A stretch of 64,000 nucleotides of DNA, from positions 72,644,823-72,708,822 of the forward strand of contig NC_064433.1 in NCBI RefSeq assembly GCF_023343835.1. The letters run 5' to 3'. A program made the translations under genes and the position numbers. Origin of the DNA: Lagopus muta. Lineage: Eukaryota > Chordata > Aves > Galliformes > Phasianidae. Under the pieces are notes generated by a model. That model saw only the letters and a program-made list of their open reading frames with translations, ran no database searches and was not told the DNA's origin. Below are positions 32,413-45,400 of this stretch, piece after piece; position 1 is the stretch's first letter; each line of letters opens with the position of its first letter.

Positions 32413-33132
32413 TTAACTGCTTTTAGGAATGTGTTTGATTATTTTTACATGGCTTTAATTGTGATATACCAGCTGCAGGCCTGTGTGACTGTTCTGCTAA
32501 ACAGAAAACCTTCAGCACTTCTTCAACAGCACTCCAGGCTAATTTGCATAGACCTTGAACTGTGGAAGCTCAGGCCATGGTTGCATGCTCTCTGTCTGAT
32601 GAAAGTGTTCAGGTGAGCTCTAGGTTAAGAGATAGGTTTCAGGTAAACACTTTGCTTTCCAGAAGTCTGTTAAACCCCCATCATTTCCTCCAAGAGTAGT
32701 TGCAGCCATCAGTTACGTTACTGTCATCTAGTGGCCCTCAGGAAATATGCACCCTCAGGTTTCACAGTTCAAGTCAGGTTCCCATTTCAGTTCTGTGTGT
32801 TACTTGTGTTATATATTTAATCTTTTGCTCTGGTGCTGCTAGCTATCAAGGATAATCACATCCAAATTTTACAGATTTCTGTTGCAAATTTCTGTTTTGT
32901 AAGGCCAAGTCTTAATAACTAAACTTGGGAAAACACATAGTACTGTCAGGGCACTCCAGTACTTTGAATACCGTGTGTAAGAAGCAAACCCAGAGAAACT
33001 GAAATAGGAATCTTTTCAGTGAGGCAAAGAGGTTGACCATGAGGAAGCTGGGAAAACAGAGGGAAACTACTGTTTGGGTGTGCAGGATAACAAGTACCAC
33101 ATTCATTGCTTATCCTCCAGCAGATTTTGTCA
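32413..33132. other. Intergenic, no feature
   Basis: Nothing recognised; open frames are short and without motif. Confidence 0.5.
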
Positions 33133-33235
33133 CAGAATCACAGAATCACAGAATTGTAGGGGTTGGAAGGGACCTCCAGGGATCATCGAGTCCAACCCCC
33201 CTGCCAAAGCAGGTTCCCTACAGTAGGTCGCAAAT
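33133..33235 (-). mobile_element. Short CR1 3' fragment
   Basis: The 3' terminal 100 bp of a CR1 with an AATCACAG-type terminal octamer repeat, nearly identical to the nested copy at 25683. A young, strongly 5'-truncated insertion. Confidence 0.88.
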
Positions 33236-34279
33236 TGTCCTATTCACAATTCTGCTCAGCTGCTGAAAAACCTAATAATCAGAAAGGGCAATCTTTTGCT
33301 CTTCAGGTAATCTCTGATTCCAGCCAGAAAAACTACAGATCTTGCTCTAAGAAGCATTAGCAAATACTCTGAGCAACTCTAATCCCAAACATGGTCAGAT
33401 GACCTTTCTCCTTCACTGGTCTGTCCTAATTCTTCAGTAGTTTTTGCATGTTACATTTTGAAAAAACTAAAATCACATCCCAGTTTATTTTTAGGGAAAA
33501 ATCATTAGTAATACAGAGCTATCAGCACATCATTTCAGTAGGAGTTCAGACATTTAAGGATACATTTTCCCTTTTTTTCTTCTTATTTACTACACTGTGC
33601 ATCAGCTCAATTCTGTAGTAGGCTGCAGCAGAACACAGAGCAGCTCCTCTTTGCCCTACATATTACATACACAGCTCTTAGTGAGAAGTTTCCCAGCTTT
33701 TACTTATTTTAACATCTTAATAGTTCTTAGCTTAATGTATCTGCTACCAACAGTTACCTTTCCTTAGACACTCAGCTCTGGGCAGGCAGTAGCCACAGTG
33801 CACCTGAAGCCCATACTGAGCTGTAACCTGACATTCTTCTTGGCATGTGCCTATAGTAAGATCTCACCAGTTTTCACCATTTCCCCCTGGCCAGTAGTGA
33901 CAGTAAGAACACTTGCCCTTCACTCTGTAAAAATGTTGTGTACTTGTGCCCTTGCAGCTGCACATAGATGAAATGTAAATTCTCTCTGAAGATACTTTAA
34001 AATATATGATATTAAGAAACATTAAAATTTTGTGTGGGGGGGGGGATTATTTCTTTTAGTATTTCAAGGAGGTGCAGAATAAGCATGGTACAGCCAGCTT
34101 TCTCCAAAAAATGTAAAGGGACCACCAAGAATTTTTTAGAAGAAACTTTCATCTAACTGGAAGAAATGTGCTGTGGAAGTATGAGAGCCTAGTCTGTTTC
34201 CCTTAGTGCTAGTGGTCTGGCTGTGATGTGCAAAGTAGTACAGAGAAGGCTTTAATATAATGGTCTAAGTATTAAATGT
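33236..34279. other. Intergenic, no feature
   Basis: No gene or repeat family recognised. A G run is at 34036-34045. Confidence 0.5.
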
Positions 34280-34365
34280 GGAGGTTGGTGGCCCTGCATG
34301 TGGCAGGGGGGATTCATGATTCTTCAGGTCCCTTCCAACCCTGGCCATTCTGTGATTCTGTGATA
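34280..34365 (+). mobile_element. Short CR1 3' fragment
   Basis: Plus-strand CR1 end (GGTCCCTTCCAACCCTGGCC, then ATTCTGTGATTCTGTGAT). Strongly 5'-truncated. Confidence 0.85.
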
Positions 34366-35186
34366 ATTTCTCTAGAAACTACTCTGTATTTATGGCTGCA
34401 AGTGACTGTAAACATGCAAACTATCAGCAAGTCAGATGCATAAACAAGACTATACTCTATCCTAACCTGTTTCTTCTCTATGCATGTTCTATCTTTCTAT
34501 CTAGATTGTCATTGACAAAAGATGTAGTTCACAACTCTCAGAACTTAGATCCTAATGTTTTCTATTGAAAAAAATGACTTGGTGAGACTTACCAGAGATT
34601 CTAATTGCCTTCACAACAGTTTTGCATTTACTGATGTGACTGTTAATTTACAGTACAAGGCACAAATGAACTGAAGTTAGTGAGAAAATTATATACCTAT
34701 TAAAATTCAACAGTGGAGTTCCCATAGCCTTTAGCAGGGATAGAATTTAGTTCTGCTAGTACTGGTTGCATTAGATTTGTAGAGTTTTCTACTTCTTTAG
34801 AGCAGTGTAGAATGAAGAGTCATAACATAATTCAATACATTTAGAAATAATAATTGCAACAGAAGTGTTTGAAAAGACTTCTGAAACAAGCATGAAGGGT
34901 ATCTTTGAAACATGAAGCTAAACTCTGTATTTAGAAAGACATTACATTTGCAGTCCCTTTAGAAAGATTTCTGAAAAAAAATTTAACAATCTAATTCATA
35001 TGCTGAGATTGGAAACACTGAGGAATTGCTTTGTTTTTTTTTCCCCTGAAATCTCAATACTAAATCTTTCTTTCCTTTGCCTTCGTAATTTTCTTAAACA
35101 CAAAAGTCAGTCTAGCATGTAGTTGTTTTAGAGCATGATTTTGCTATGTTGCTGCTCCTTGAAGTCTTCAGGCTGCCCTCATGTAA
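34366..35186. other. Intergenic, no feature
   Basis: AT-rich; nothing recognised. Confidence 0.5.
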
Positions 35187-36172
35187 CATAGAATCATAGA
35201 ATGGCCTGGGTTGGAAGGACCAAAATGATCATCGAGTTTCAACCCCCCTGCTATGTGCAGGATTGCCAACCAGCAGACCAGGCTGCCCAGAGCCACATCC
35301 AGCCTGGCTTTGTGCCTCCAGGGATGGGACATCCACAACCTCCTTGGGCAACCTGTTCAGTGTGTCACCAACCTCTTTGTGAAAAACTTCCTCCTAACAT
35401 CTAACCTAAACCTTCTGTCTAAGTTTATTTGCCCTTGTCCTATCACTATCTACCCTCCTAAACAGCCGTTCCCCCTCCTATTTATAAGCTCCTTCAAGCA
35501 CTGGAAGGCCATAGTGAGGTCTCCCCGGAGCCTTCTCTTCTCCAAGCTAAACAATCCCAGTTCCCTCAACCTTTCCTCATAGGAGAGCTGCTCCAGCCCT
35601 CTGGTCATCTTAGTGGCCCTCCTTTGGACCTGCTCCAAAAGCTCCACATCCTTCCTGTACTGGGGGCCCCAGGCCTGGACGCAGTACTGCAGATGGTACC
35701 TCACAAAAGCTGAGTAGAAGGGGACAATCACCTCCCTCTCCCTGCTGGCCACCCCTTTTTTAATGCAGCCCAGAACACAGCTGGCCTTCTGGGATGCAAG
35801 CGCATACTACCGGTTCATGTCCAGCTTCTCATCCACCAGGATCCCCAAATCCTTCTCTACAGGGCTGCTCTCAAGGAGATCTTCCCCCAGTTTGTATAAA
35901 CACCTGGGATTGCCCTGAACAAAGTGCAGCACCCTGTGCTTGGCCTTACCGAACCTCATTAGGTTTTCATGGGCCCACTTCATGGACCCTCTGTATTGCT
36001 TCCCTTCCTTCCAATGTATCGACTGTACCTCTCAGCTTGGTTTCATCCGCAGACTTGCTGAGGGTGCGCTCGATGCCATCATCTATGTCACTGATGAAGA
36101 TGCTGAAGATGACTGGTCCCAAGATCGACCCCTGAGGGACATTGCTTGTGACTGGCCTCCACCCTGACATAT
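35187..36172 (-). mobile_element. CR1 LINE 3' part, about 1 kb
   Basis: Relatively well kept. The RT motif [17 protein letters not shown] is at about 36090-36140. The C-terminal region ([10 protein letters not shown], then [13 protein letters not shown]) is at 35450-35752. The 3' tail runs to 35187. Frames are interrupted around 35755-35965. Confidence 0.93.
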
Positions 36173-37739
36173 AGGATCATCATGTAAGAAATTGTTTACT
36201 GATGGTAAGAAGACTATGACACACACCAGGCATATAATGGAACTTAATCCTATCAGGTGTGGCTTCTTGGCATTCAGCCAGCTTTCTCTATAGAAAACAA
36301 TTAAGCTTTTGTCCAATTAATTTGAGTTTTAAATTCTGCACACTATATCCAGTAGCTCATTTTCAACATGTTTATTTAAGCTACAACAGAAAATCTCTTT
36401 TCTGTTAAATCTAGATTTAGTAAAACTTCTTTAAAACACAAAACTGCAGAGCACATCACTGAAGCTTCAGTAGACTACTGAACAGTACAGAGGGAAAAGA
36501 ATTGGATCTACAAGACCTGAAATTAGATCAGTGGGCATCTCTTGAGCTTTAAATTACAAATGGAAGTTGAAAGATCAATCCTTACGTATTTCAGTTGACT
36601 CTTAGTTATGTCTATGAAATGCTGTAGGTTGCTAATTACATTGAAGTGGTGACCAGAGGAAAACGATAACTCATTATGCTTTAAAAGCTCTATATTTGGT
36701 AACTGGTAAAATGAAAGGCTTAGAGTCACTTTCAGGAAATTTTCAGAAGACCTTGCCTGAATCCACAGCTCCAATTTTGCGTGATTTTTACTAGAAAAGT
36801 CTGTATCTCCTGACTCAGACATCATTATTTACATCATATTTCCCATCCCATCAATTATTTTTCTTCTATTTGTTCATGCATATTTTTTTAGTCCTATGTT
36901 TTTTCATTTTAGGAACGTGTTCTCTTCCTCTAAGTATTTTTTATTCTCCTTTTTCAATATATTTTGTTTTCTTCATTTTCTTTCACTTCACTTGTCTATT
37001 TTTACCTGTAGTATTATTCAGTTTATGATGGTATTACTTCTTCTTCCATGCCAAAACAGTTTCATTCTTCAGTGCCTCTTTGCTCTATCCAAGTGCATTC
37101 AAAAGCCTTAAATGCAGTAGAAAAGAGGCAGTGCCTTCTTACAGTGTTGTGAAGCAGGAGATACTGATTTCAAGCCACAAGCATCACGTGTGCATTTGCA
37201 TGAAACACAGAACTGGGAGAGAGTTACTGTCCTGTCTCCTGATCACAGACTAAGCAAGAAGTCTGGATGCACAGAGGGTCATTTCTTCCCATTGGCTTCA
37301 CCAGCTTCACCATAAAACCCTTTCCTTTCAATCACCATTTGCTCAAAGCTTATAGTAAGAAAAACTGCAGAATGTTACAGCCGACTTTTAAATACAACAG
37401 ATAATTGGAGATTAAATAAAATTTAAATTGGTTGCAAAAATGCGCACTCACATGTACTTACAAGGACTTTTCTACCAGTTCATTTTCATTTCCAAGAAAT
37501 ATTTTAATCTAGAAGCTTATCATTTTTAGGACTTTGTTCTCCTTAAATCTCTCTGGATCTTTTCACAGAAGAAACACGTCAGAATTTGCCTATTAATGAT
37601 AAATGATGTTCTAGAAGAAAACTTCTGTGACTGCAAAATTCAACAGTTCTCCTTTTATACATCTGGTAACGTGATCTATCTAGATAAAAAGCTGTAGAAT
37701 CACACTGTCTTTTGCACACTGAATAAAAACAAGACACGC
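36173..37739. other. Intergenic between CCND2 and TIGAR
   Basis: AT-rich sequence with a T/C-rich tract near 36890-37000. No gene seen. Confidence 0.5.
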
Positions 37740-40700
37740 AAATTTAGGTCAAGGTGAGTTTATTGTCTATACAGCATACCTAATTCTGCCAGAACACTTT
37801 TCTTAAAACCATCTTTAAACTAGTCAAAACAACAGATTATTAATAAAAAGGACAACACTGAACAGAAAAGACCTTTTAAAAGGTAATCAAGACTATACTG
37901 TATCAGAGTCTTATCCATCCAAAATAATCTCATATACTTTCTAAATACTTTTGTTTACGCTGATCATGTCTACTACCACACTTCCTAGCATTCCCTGACC
38001 ATATAAACATCCATATCTCTTAAAGAACATATTGTGAGAGAATAGCTGACTTGATATTTCATCACACTCATTAAAGCAAAAAAAGAAAAAAGAGCTTGAG
38101 AACAGGAACTGTGCAACTGAGAGTGATTTCTGAGGTACATGAGAAAATACTAATGAACATAGTGGAAAAAATCCAGTGGCCATGTGGTTCACTGAGTATT
38201 TAAGAGACATGCACATAAATCACTGAAATAAATATCTAATATACTATTTTTCTTTTTTATGAGCATGTTGGTAATACAAATAAATTGATTATGAGGTGCT
38301 CCTACTCTACATTCATTGGAGGGAGAAGATCAAAATGTCAACAACAAATAGCTGAGAGACAAATGCTTTACTCAGTTAGGCCAGTCATCTGGCACATCAA
38401 CAGTAGTTGTTTTTTTTTAATTAACCCACAGGAAACTTTTATGATATCTGCAATTCAGAGAAAAAATCATACATCTCATTTGCAATAGCAGTATTTTTTG
38501 TTAACATCTTCTAAAAGGGGCACTACAGAATATTTTTGTTATGAATGCTCCTGTAAAACTATTCATGTTCTTTACAAGTATGTTGCATTCTTATAAAGAA
38601 TGCCACGCAGTGGATGATGCTCCCAACACTCACAGGGGTTGCATGAGCCCGCTCTGCGGTGGACAAGTCTCCGCTGCACAAGAGCCTGCAAGGTGCTGCT
38701 GCTTCCAAACCAAATCTTGTGCCTACTACTTGCCCCTGCAGCTGCAGTGAGGTGTGAGAGCCACAACACTTACAAATATTTCTAGTGAAATCTATGAAAC
38801 CATGAATGTACAGTCCATGCATGGGCAGACACAGCAGACAGAAGCCTCAATGGGGAGCCATGTGGTGGACAAGGACACTGCAGAACATGGGGCCAGCCTT
38901 CATTCCCTGCATGCAAGTACACCTGTCAGGGCAAAAAAGCATGCGCCTCAGTCCACTGACTTGGCTGTGTTTCCACTACAACAGCCTACAACATCCTGAT
39001 GGCACATTAAAGATGGAAGAAAACTTCATGTAATTCTCAAGAGCAGGGCAGTTCTCACAGCTATTTCTCCTGTCTATACTCAGCCATGCTGCGCGGCAGA
39101 ACTGAGAAGAGCAGAGCATGTAAGTGCAACGCTTACAGTGCTCTTATGCCCATGCTTTTTATGTGCAGCTGTGCTAAAAGGCAACATTTTGCCCACAGTC
39201 TGAATGCTTTTCCATTAAGCATTAGCACAAAAACTTGTGCATGCAAAAGCTGCCAGAGAGTGATCTGATCTGTCAGGGAATATTACCTCATGCGTGTGCT
39301 GCATGTGGCTTTGGAGTCTTGCTAATCACAATGCTTCCAAAAATCAACTATCTTTCATTTAAGAGTGATGCAGTTGCTGAATTTTATGTGCTTTCAGTGT
39401 GAAAAGCCACTGTCAGAACAAAACCATCCAGTTACCATTTTTCAGCAACACAGCTGTTTGAAACCTGCTCTTGCAGGCTGTGAGGTATTATGCCCATCCC
39501 TATAGCTGCTGTGGCCCTGAAGCCACTTGGGGGAAGAGCACTTGAGCCCTCAAGCCTCACTAAGAGCAGTTATTGTTGGCTCTTTACAAGATGGAGACTT
39601 CTGCACACAGAGCAGCAGTTTTGAGCACTATGGCTCAGGGCTCAGAGAGGATATGGAGAGTGCTGACACTTGACCACTGAGGCACAGCAGGCAGCTGGGC
39701 CAGGTTGTTCACATGGGCTGTGAGGCAGAGCTGGCCGTTCTGAACAGCAAGACTCTGAGTGCGGCCGTGCTGGTGGCCATCCTGCTGCTAAGCTGTTAAG
39801 CCTGTGGGAGTCAGGCATTACTTGTGCTTGTGTGGGCACCTCAAGGGGCTGGAGTGCCCAGAGGGAGACGTGTAGCTACCCCACACATCATCCACGCGTC
39901 CATGATTAGGGTCTGGAGGCACAAGAGGTGCTCCTGGATATGCCCTTGAACCAGTGTATTTTTTCCACTATGAAAGACCATAAGGGAGCCAATGCCCCTG
40001 CTTGCTGCAATTTTTCCCCAACACAGCTGGTGCAACTGTGTTCCACTGACCAAAGCACAGGCCCTAAGCAGCCACTTGCACCGATAGCTCTGCTGAGGCC
40101 ATCAGCAGGGAATAAGTAACTGTCATGTTGTGAGGTATTGTGAAAATGGGAACCATTTTTATCTTGTCCAGTAAACCTGAGGTAAGTATACCATCTTTGA
40201 AGGATGTGATCAGGAAGGAAAAGAAAAAGAAAGAAAAAAAGGAAGTAAAAATAAAAATAAATCATGAAACACGCTATTAGGAAAAAAAAAACAAAACAAC
40301 CCAACCTGTACAGGGCATTTCCAGTAAATCACAGAATTCATCATATCTCCACTTAACCATCTACTTCAGGATTTGAAATTTAAGCAGTAAAATAATATAT
40401 TATAAAAACGTTTATAAAATAGCAGCACACTCAGTGAAACAATACAGCTAAGTACTGTTAATGTGAATAAGAATGAAACAAATCATAGCTTCTTAGCAGC
40501 GCACAAAAAAAAAAAACACCCAAACAAATAACCAAAACTTTACTCCATCTTCTACCCTCATCTAGCCAAATGCAGCTGAGTCCATTCATATAATATTCTT
40601 CAAAGTAGCATGTTCTTTCTGGACTTTGTCTGAACATTGCAACCATTAACATTGCAACCAACAACTTCATTCTGTATATTTGCAAACTGTTAATACAATC

Positions 40701-42271
40701 GTGCAAAAAAAAAAAAAAAAATTGCTCCAACTTCTTTGCCAACTAACTGCCTCTTCTTTACAGATGGAGCAGAAAAATAAATTCAAGTACACTGAATACA
40801 CCTTTGTAATTAAAATCCAACTCTCAAACCTCAACGTTCACCACTTATATCTTTTGCACCAGCAAATTTTCTTTCATTGTCCATGGATAACATACTGGTG
40901 GTATTCAGATCCTTCTGTGACACTGAACAATACAAATCATGAGGCTTTTATCCGGAATGTCATGACGGGAATGTCACCTGAAGCAGGTGTTGGTATTTCC
41001 AGAAACACCACAACTAAAAAAAGTACACCAGATACTGGAGAATATTGACTATAAAAAGCTATATGCTTTGCTTTTGTGTCTTTTTCCTTTTCCTTTTTTT
41101 TTTTTTTCCTTGGCAAAAATGTCATAAACCATTTCATTTAATCCCTTACGAACAATTTTCAAAGTGCTTTTTGAATGAAATGATTTATAATAATGTTCAC
41201 TGTGGATCAGTAAAGTTACTGAAATGCTCAAAAAGCATGACGGGGCAGTGGAGGAAGCTGGGTAGATAGGTCTCACACCAAATCTCACCTTCTTTAACAC
41301 AGTGAGTATACGTTAAAGAGGAAAATGGACACAGCATCATCTAATTATCTTTACACGAAGCTGAAGAGCTGCCAAAAGTTAACATGGATGTGAAACAATA
41401 TCTCTGTAAAGGAACATAATGCTTTTTCACAGATGATCCACTGCATCTTGATATCCAAAGTTCGGAGGCGATCTGATTAGCCGACTGTCAAAATTATTTG
41501 TTGCATTTCCCTCATTTACCGTGAGTACTCTATAACTTCAGCTTGGCCCACAGTTGGGTAGAAGGGATTGCCCTCATGCCAAAGATGCTGCTGTGTTTAG
41601 AATGAACCATTTCTGAAGGAGAAGTAGAAATAGTCATAGGGGAGAGGGGAATTTAAAGCAAAACAAAACAAAAAAACACCTTCTTTTCTAGCTGGCAAAA
41701 TAGAACATCTTTCTTGAGTAGCAGCTACCACAGACAGCAAGAGTAAACAAAACTAACATACAAAGATCCAACAAACACTTCTGACTACTAACAGAGGTGA
41801 CAGATCAGCAAATCTCTTCTGCATTGAAAATGGTTCAGTTGCTTCAGGGACCTTTTCCCACATTGCCCTAGCCCTTCTTCTACTGCTTTGAAATCTAGTC
41901 AAGCCATAAAATTGCACACACAGTTCCTTTCTTAAATCTAAAAAAGGGGTGTATGCAGGAAGTTGTAATACACAGACAAGTATACTCTCTTCCCACAAAT
42001 GCAGGCTTACATTTATCTAGCTATTGTATGCTTTTATAAGCATTTAATATCAATGATACATAATCAAATAACAATTACCAAATACACTGCGGGATTCCCT
42101 TCTGTAGAACATCATGGGCACCAAATGTTTTTTTCATTATTCAGTTTTTTTCACCTAAAAGAGCTTTACATACGCTCTATGTGGGAGTAGATGAAAAAAA
42201 AAATAAATCTAAGAATAGTAACAAAAATAAAAGGGGTGGGAGAACAAGCCTGACTTTCTGTGCTGATGTCC
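37740..42271 (-). other. CCND2: CCND2 3' UTR
   Basis: From the CCND2 stop (42272) to a minus-strand AATAAA at 37759-37764, about 4.5 kb, similar to the long 3' UTR of human CCND2. The UTR is AT-rich with ATTTA-type motifs, except for GC-richer segments at about 38600-39900 that may be inserted sequence. In mammals this UTR is a target of miRNAs and of destabilising AU-rich elements. Exact extent is inferred. Confidence 0.65.
37759..37764 (-). terminator. CCND2: CCND2 poly(A) signal
   Basis: AATAAA on the minus strand within AGACAATAAACTCACCTTG. Cleavage is expected 10-30 bases below it. Confidence 0.6.
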
Positions 42272-42424
42272 TCACAGGTTGATATCTCTCACATCTGTGG
42301 GAGTGCTGGCCTGGTCCAGTTCCTCAACGGTCTTAGAAGGATTGCTTTGTTGTTGCTGCCGGACTTGCCTAAGGTTGCTTATTAGCACCGACTCAATCTG
42401 TTCTTGACAAGCTTTAAGGCAGTC
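42272..42424 (-). CDS. CCND2: CCND2 exon 5 (coding part and stop)
   Basis: Acceptor ATCTCCTAG, then [20 protein letters not shown] and 30 more residues to the TGA at 42272-42274. There is a Gln-rich stretch (RQQQQSN) before the acidic tail. The Thr-Pro degron is intact. Confidence 0.96.
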   Translation of the reverse strand, partial: DCLKACQEQIESVLISNLRQVRQQQQSNPSKTVEELDQASTPTDVRDINL

Positions 42425-45400
42425 CTAGGAGATAAAAAGCAAATTGATCAGTGTGTTAGATATATATTTTCCATACTGAACTTGTAACGTTTGAAGAGCA
42501 GGAAACGCGTATCTGCTGCAGCAGAAAATAACCTTGAATTCTCAGAGATTAGCACTATTTACAAACTCCCCTGGATTAAATCATGGTTGTCCAACCTTTT
42601 GGCTTGCATGGACCACACTCAGTGCAGAGGAATTGTCTTGGGCTGTAAATAAAATATGTAATATAGTTATATAAAAGTAACAAAATGTCTTGTATTTTTT
42701 TTCCACATTTTTTATTAAAACATCCGATGACCAGCACCCACCTAAGAATACAACTGTTTGCTGACCAACAGCCCAATTATTAACACAGTGTCTCACCAGC
42801 TCCTGACCAACACCCAACCAATTCCCATGCAGCAGCTGCCCTCAGTCAACTCCACACAACTTTACAGCCTTCTGCATGGTATCACGTTATATGCACTAAA
42901 CCCTTTCCTAATTCAAGCCAGCCATCCTGGCTTCACTCAATACGCTGCCATGCCATAATGGTAGCAGCTCTTCCACCAAGCAGCCCAGCCCTGGGTACAC
43001 TCCAGTCACTCAGAAACAACCAAAACATTGATGCTTTCTTAACACTGCCTCAGCTAAAACTGTGACATACACAAGTATTCCGGATATTTCTTCTGCAATT
43101 AATGTGTTACCTTATTATTTTTCAAAATAACACAAAGCCAAGTTTAATAATTAAATAATAAAACATCCACATCTGTTTAATAACAAAAAATGCATGTCTG
43201 TGGGAACTGTTGATCGTGGCCTGAACCTCTGATTGGCCACCTGAGGCAAGCAGTGAGTCCGCCACAGGAGTACAGGTAAAGGCAATTCACTTGTGGTACT
43301 GGAAGGGGTGGAGCCTGGCTCCACCTCTCTTAGATCCCATTTAAGTACTGACTATCACTGAGGAAGGATCTCTTTCTGGAGATTGCTCCTTGTGGAGTTT
43401 ATTGTGAGCCTACAACATTGGTGAGCATTTTTCATTTATTGTTTTTCCACTGTGATAATCCTACTTAGCCTAACCTCTGTATGCTTACTGATTGTACAGC
43501 ATGTCCTCACAGGCACACATGCATGTGTAGGTAATCTGAAATACTGTTATTGGTAATTGCTGTATTTTACTTGTCAACTGGCACAAGCATATGTAATGTG
43601 TAATACACACAGGCTTTGATTCAACTATGCACACTATGGTGGGTGTGAGAGGCAGAGTTGGCATTGCATTGCACCCTCCCCTCCACAGCATTTTCACCTT
43701 CTACACAGCCCATGGTAAAGCTGTGTGCAACTGACTCATAAAAAATATCTCCAAAATAATAATGTTATAAGTTTATGATCTTGTGGAGCTGCATTATTAC
43801 TAACTGTCTAGGTGCACAAGTTAAACACATCTAAGCTGTACAACACTAACTCTACATTCATTAGAATTTCCAGATCTTAACATTTTACCTGCCCTTGCTC
43901 ATTTGTGTAGTCTTGAGTAAGAACTCAAAGTGCTCCTCAGTGCTCCTGTAAAAAATGAAAAGTAGGGTATATCTGTACTTTCCTATGCAAAGTTCAGGGA
44001 TTTGAGCAGTTTTTCACTTAAGAAATACTGAGGTTTTTCTCCTGACATTACCAACATGTGCTATACCAACAAAACACAGAGGCACGTGAGTTTTACACAA
44101 ACTCAATTCACCACATAAAAGTGAAGGGTTTTGAGGTTCCCAAAAATGTGCAGTGCCCTGTCACTGTGTAGGTCATGTATTTGGCACCTCAAGACAAAGG
44201 CAAAAGAAAGGTGTGAAAATTCAAGCAAGAATGAAAGGTCCAGAACAAAAGAAACATCAAAATTTGAACAGTACAGCTTCCAAATTGCACACCATGACAC
44301 GGAGTGGCACAGGCTATTGACTCATGCCGTTCTTGATTTTTCTTTTAAAAAGTCTTTATTGAAGAAGGAAGAACCAACTCTGAGTTAAGTCTCCAAACAA
44401 GAATCCCAAACTCTGAACAACACACTCAAACTTTAAACCCAGAAAAAATCACGCTGTTTCATAGCTGGGCACTGTGGAGGGAGATAAAGCATTGTTCACA
44501 ACAAGGGAACTAATTATACAGCCCCGAGTACGCCAGCAGCACTGTTCTCTGAGCACATTCCACAGAAGGGATTTCAGCAGCACTGGAGGAAGAGGTGTAG
44601 GGTACCCTCTCCACGTCTTTACCTGCAAAATTGGACTATTTTAACAGCACCAACAGTCACTGATCATTGTTTCAGAGAATGCTGAAGAAAAGACAGCTAC
44701 GAAAAAAAGTCATGAGCCAAAAATGCATAACCAAACCTCTGAGACCACTATACTACAAATTATACAACATAACTTAGCAGAAAGAGCAGCATACAGTGTA
44801 GCAACACAAATCTGGAAGCCCTGTACATTACACCTCCTGCAACCCTCACACAATATGAACAAATAAATAGGAAGGACTCATTGCACTTAAACCAAGACAG
44901 TGACAAAAAACAAGACTGTTAAAGTATTACCACACATTCCACGTCCTTGATAGTGTGTTGGATGGTCAAATAATGTGGTTACTGAAAAAAAAGAATGTGA
45001 GAAAAGGTAGATGAACTCTTAGTTATAGAACAAACTAAGAAATAAAACTTAGGCCACAACTATATCAACACAGTGCCACTAGTGTGTAATGTGCTGGGAC
45101 TGAGACACTGTCAATACTGGCACTGATATCACACAGGCAGATCACAGGCACTATGTCAGCCCAGAAACAGAATACAGAATGCAAATGCAACTCTGGAGAG
45201 CAAGACTGACTGGAAACATCCACTTTCTCCATACAATATCAAGTTATTCAGGTGAGTTTGAAATACTAATGTACACAGTTTGTCATCCTGGTCAGACTTG
45301 CAAAAACACACCAAATGCAAAGTATCTGTTCCGCTAATGGCATTTACATTTATGATGCATGCAGTTAGCTTTGCTGTGCCACAAACATCCATTTTTCTTG

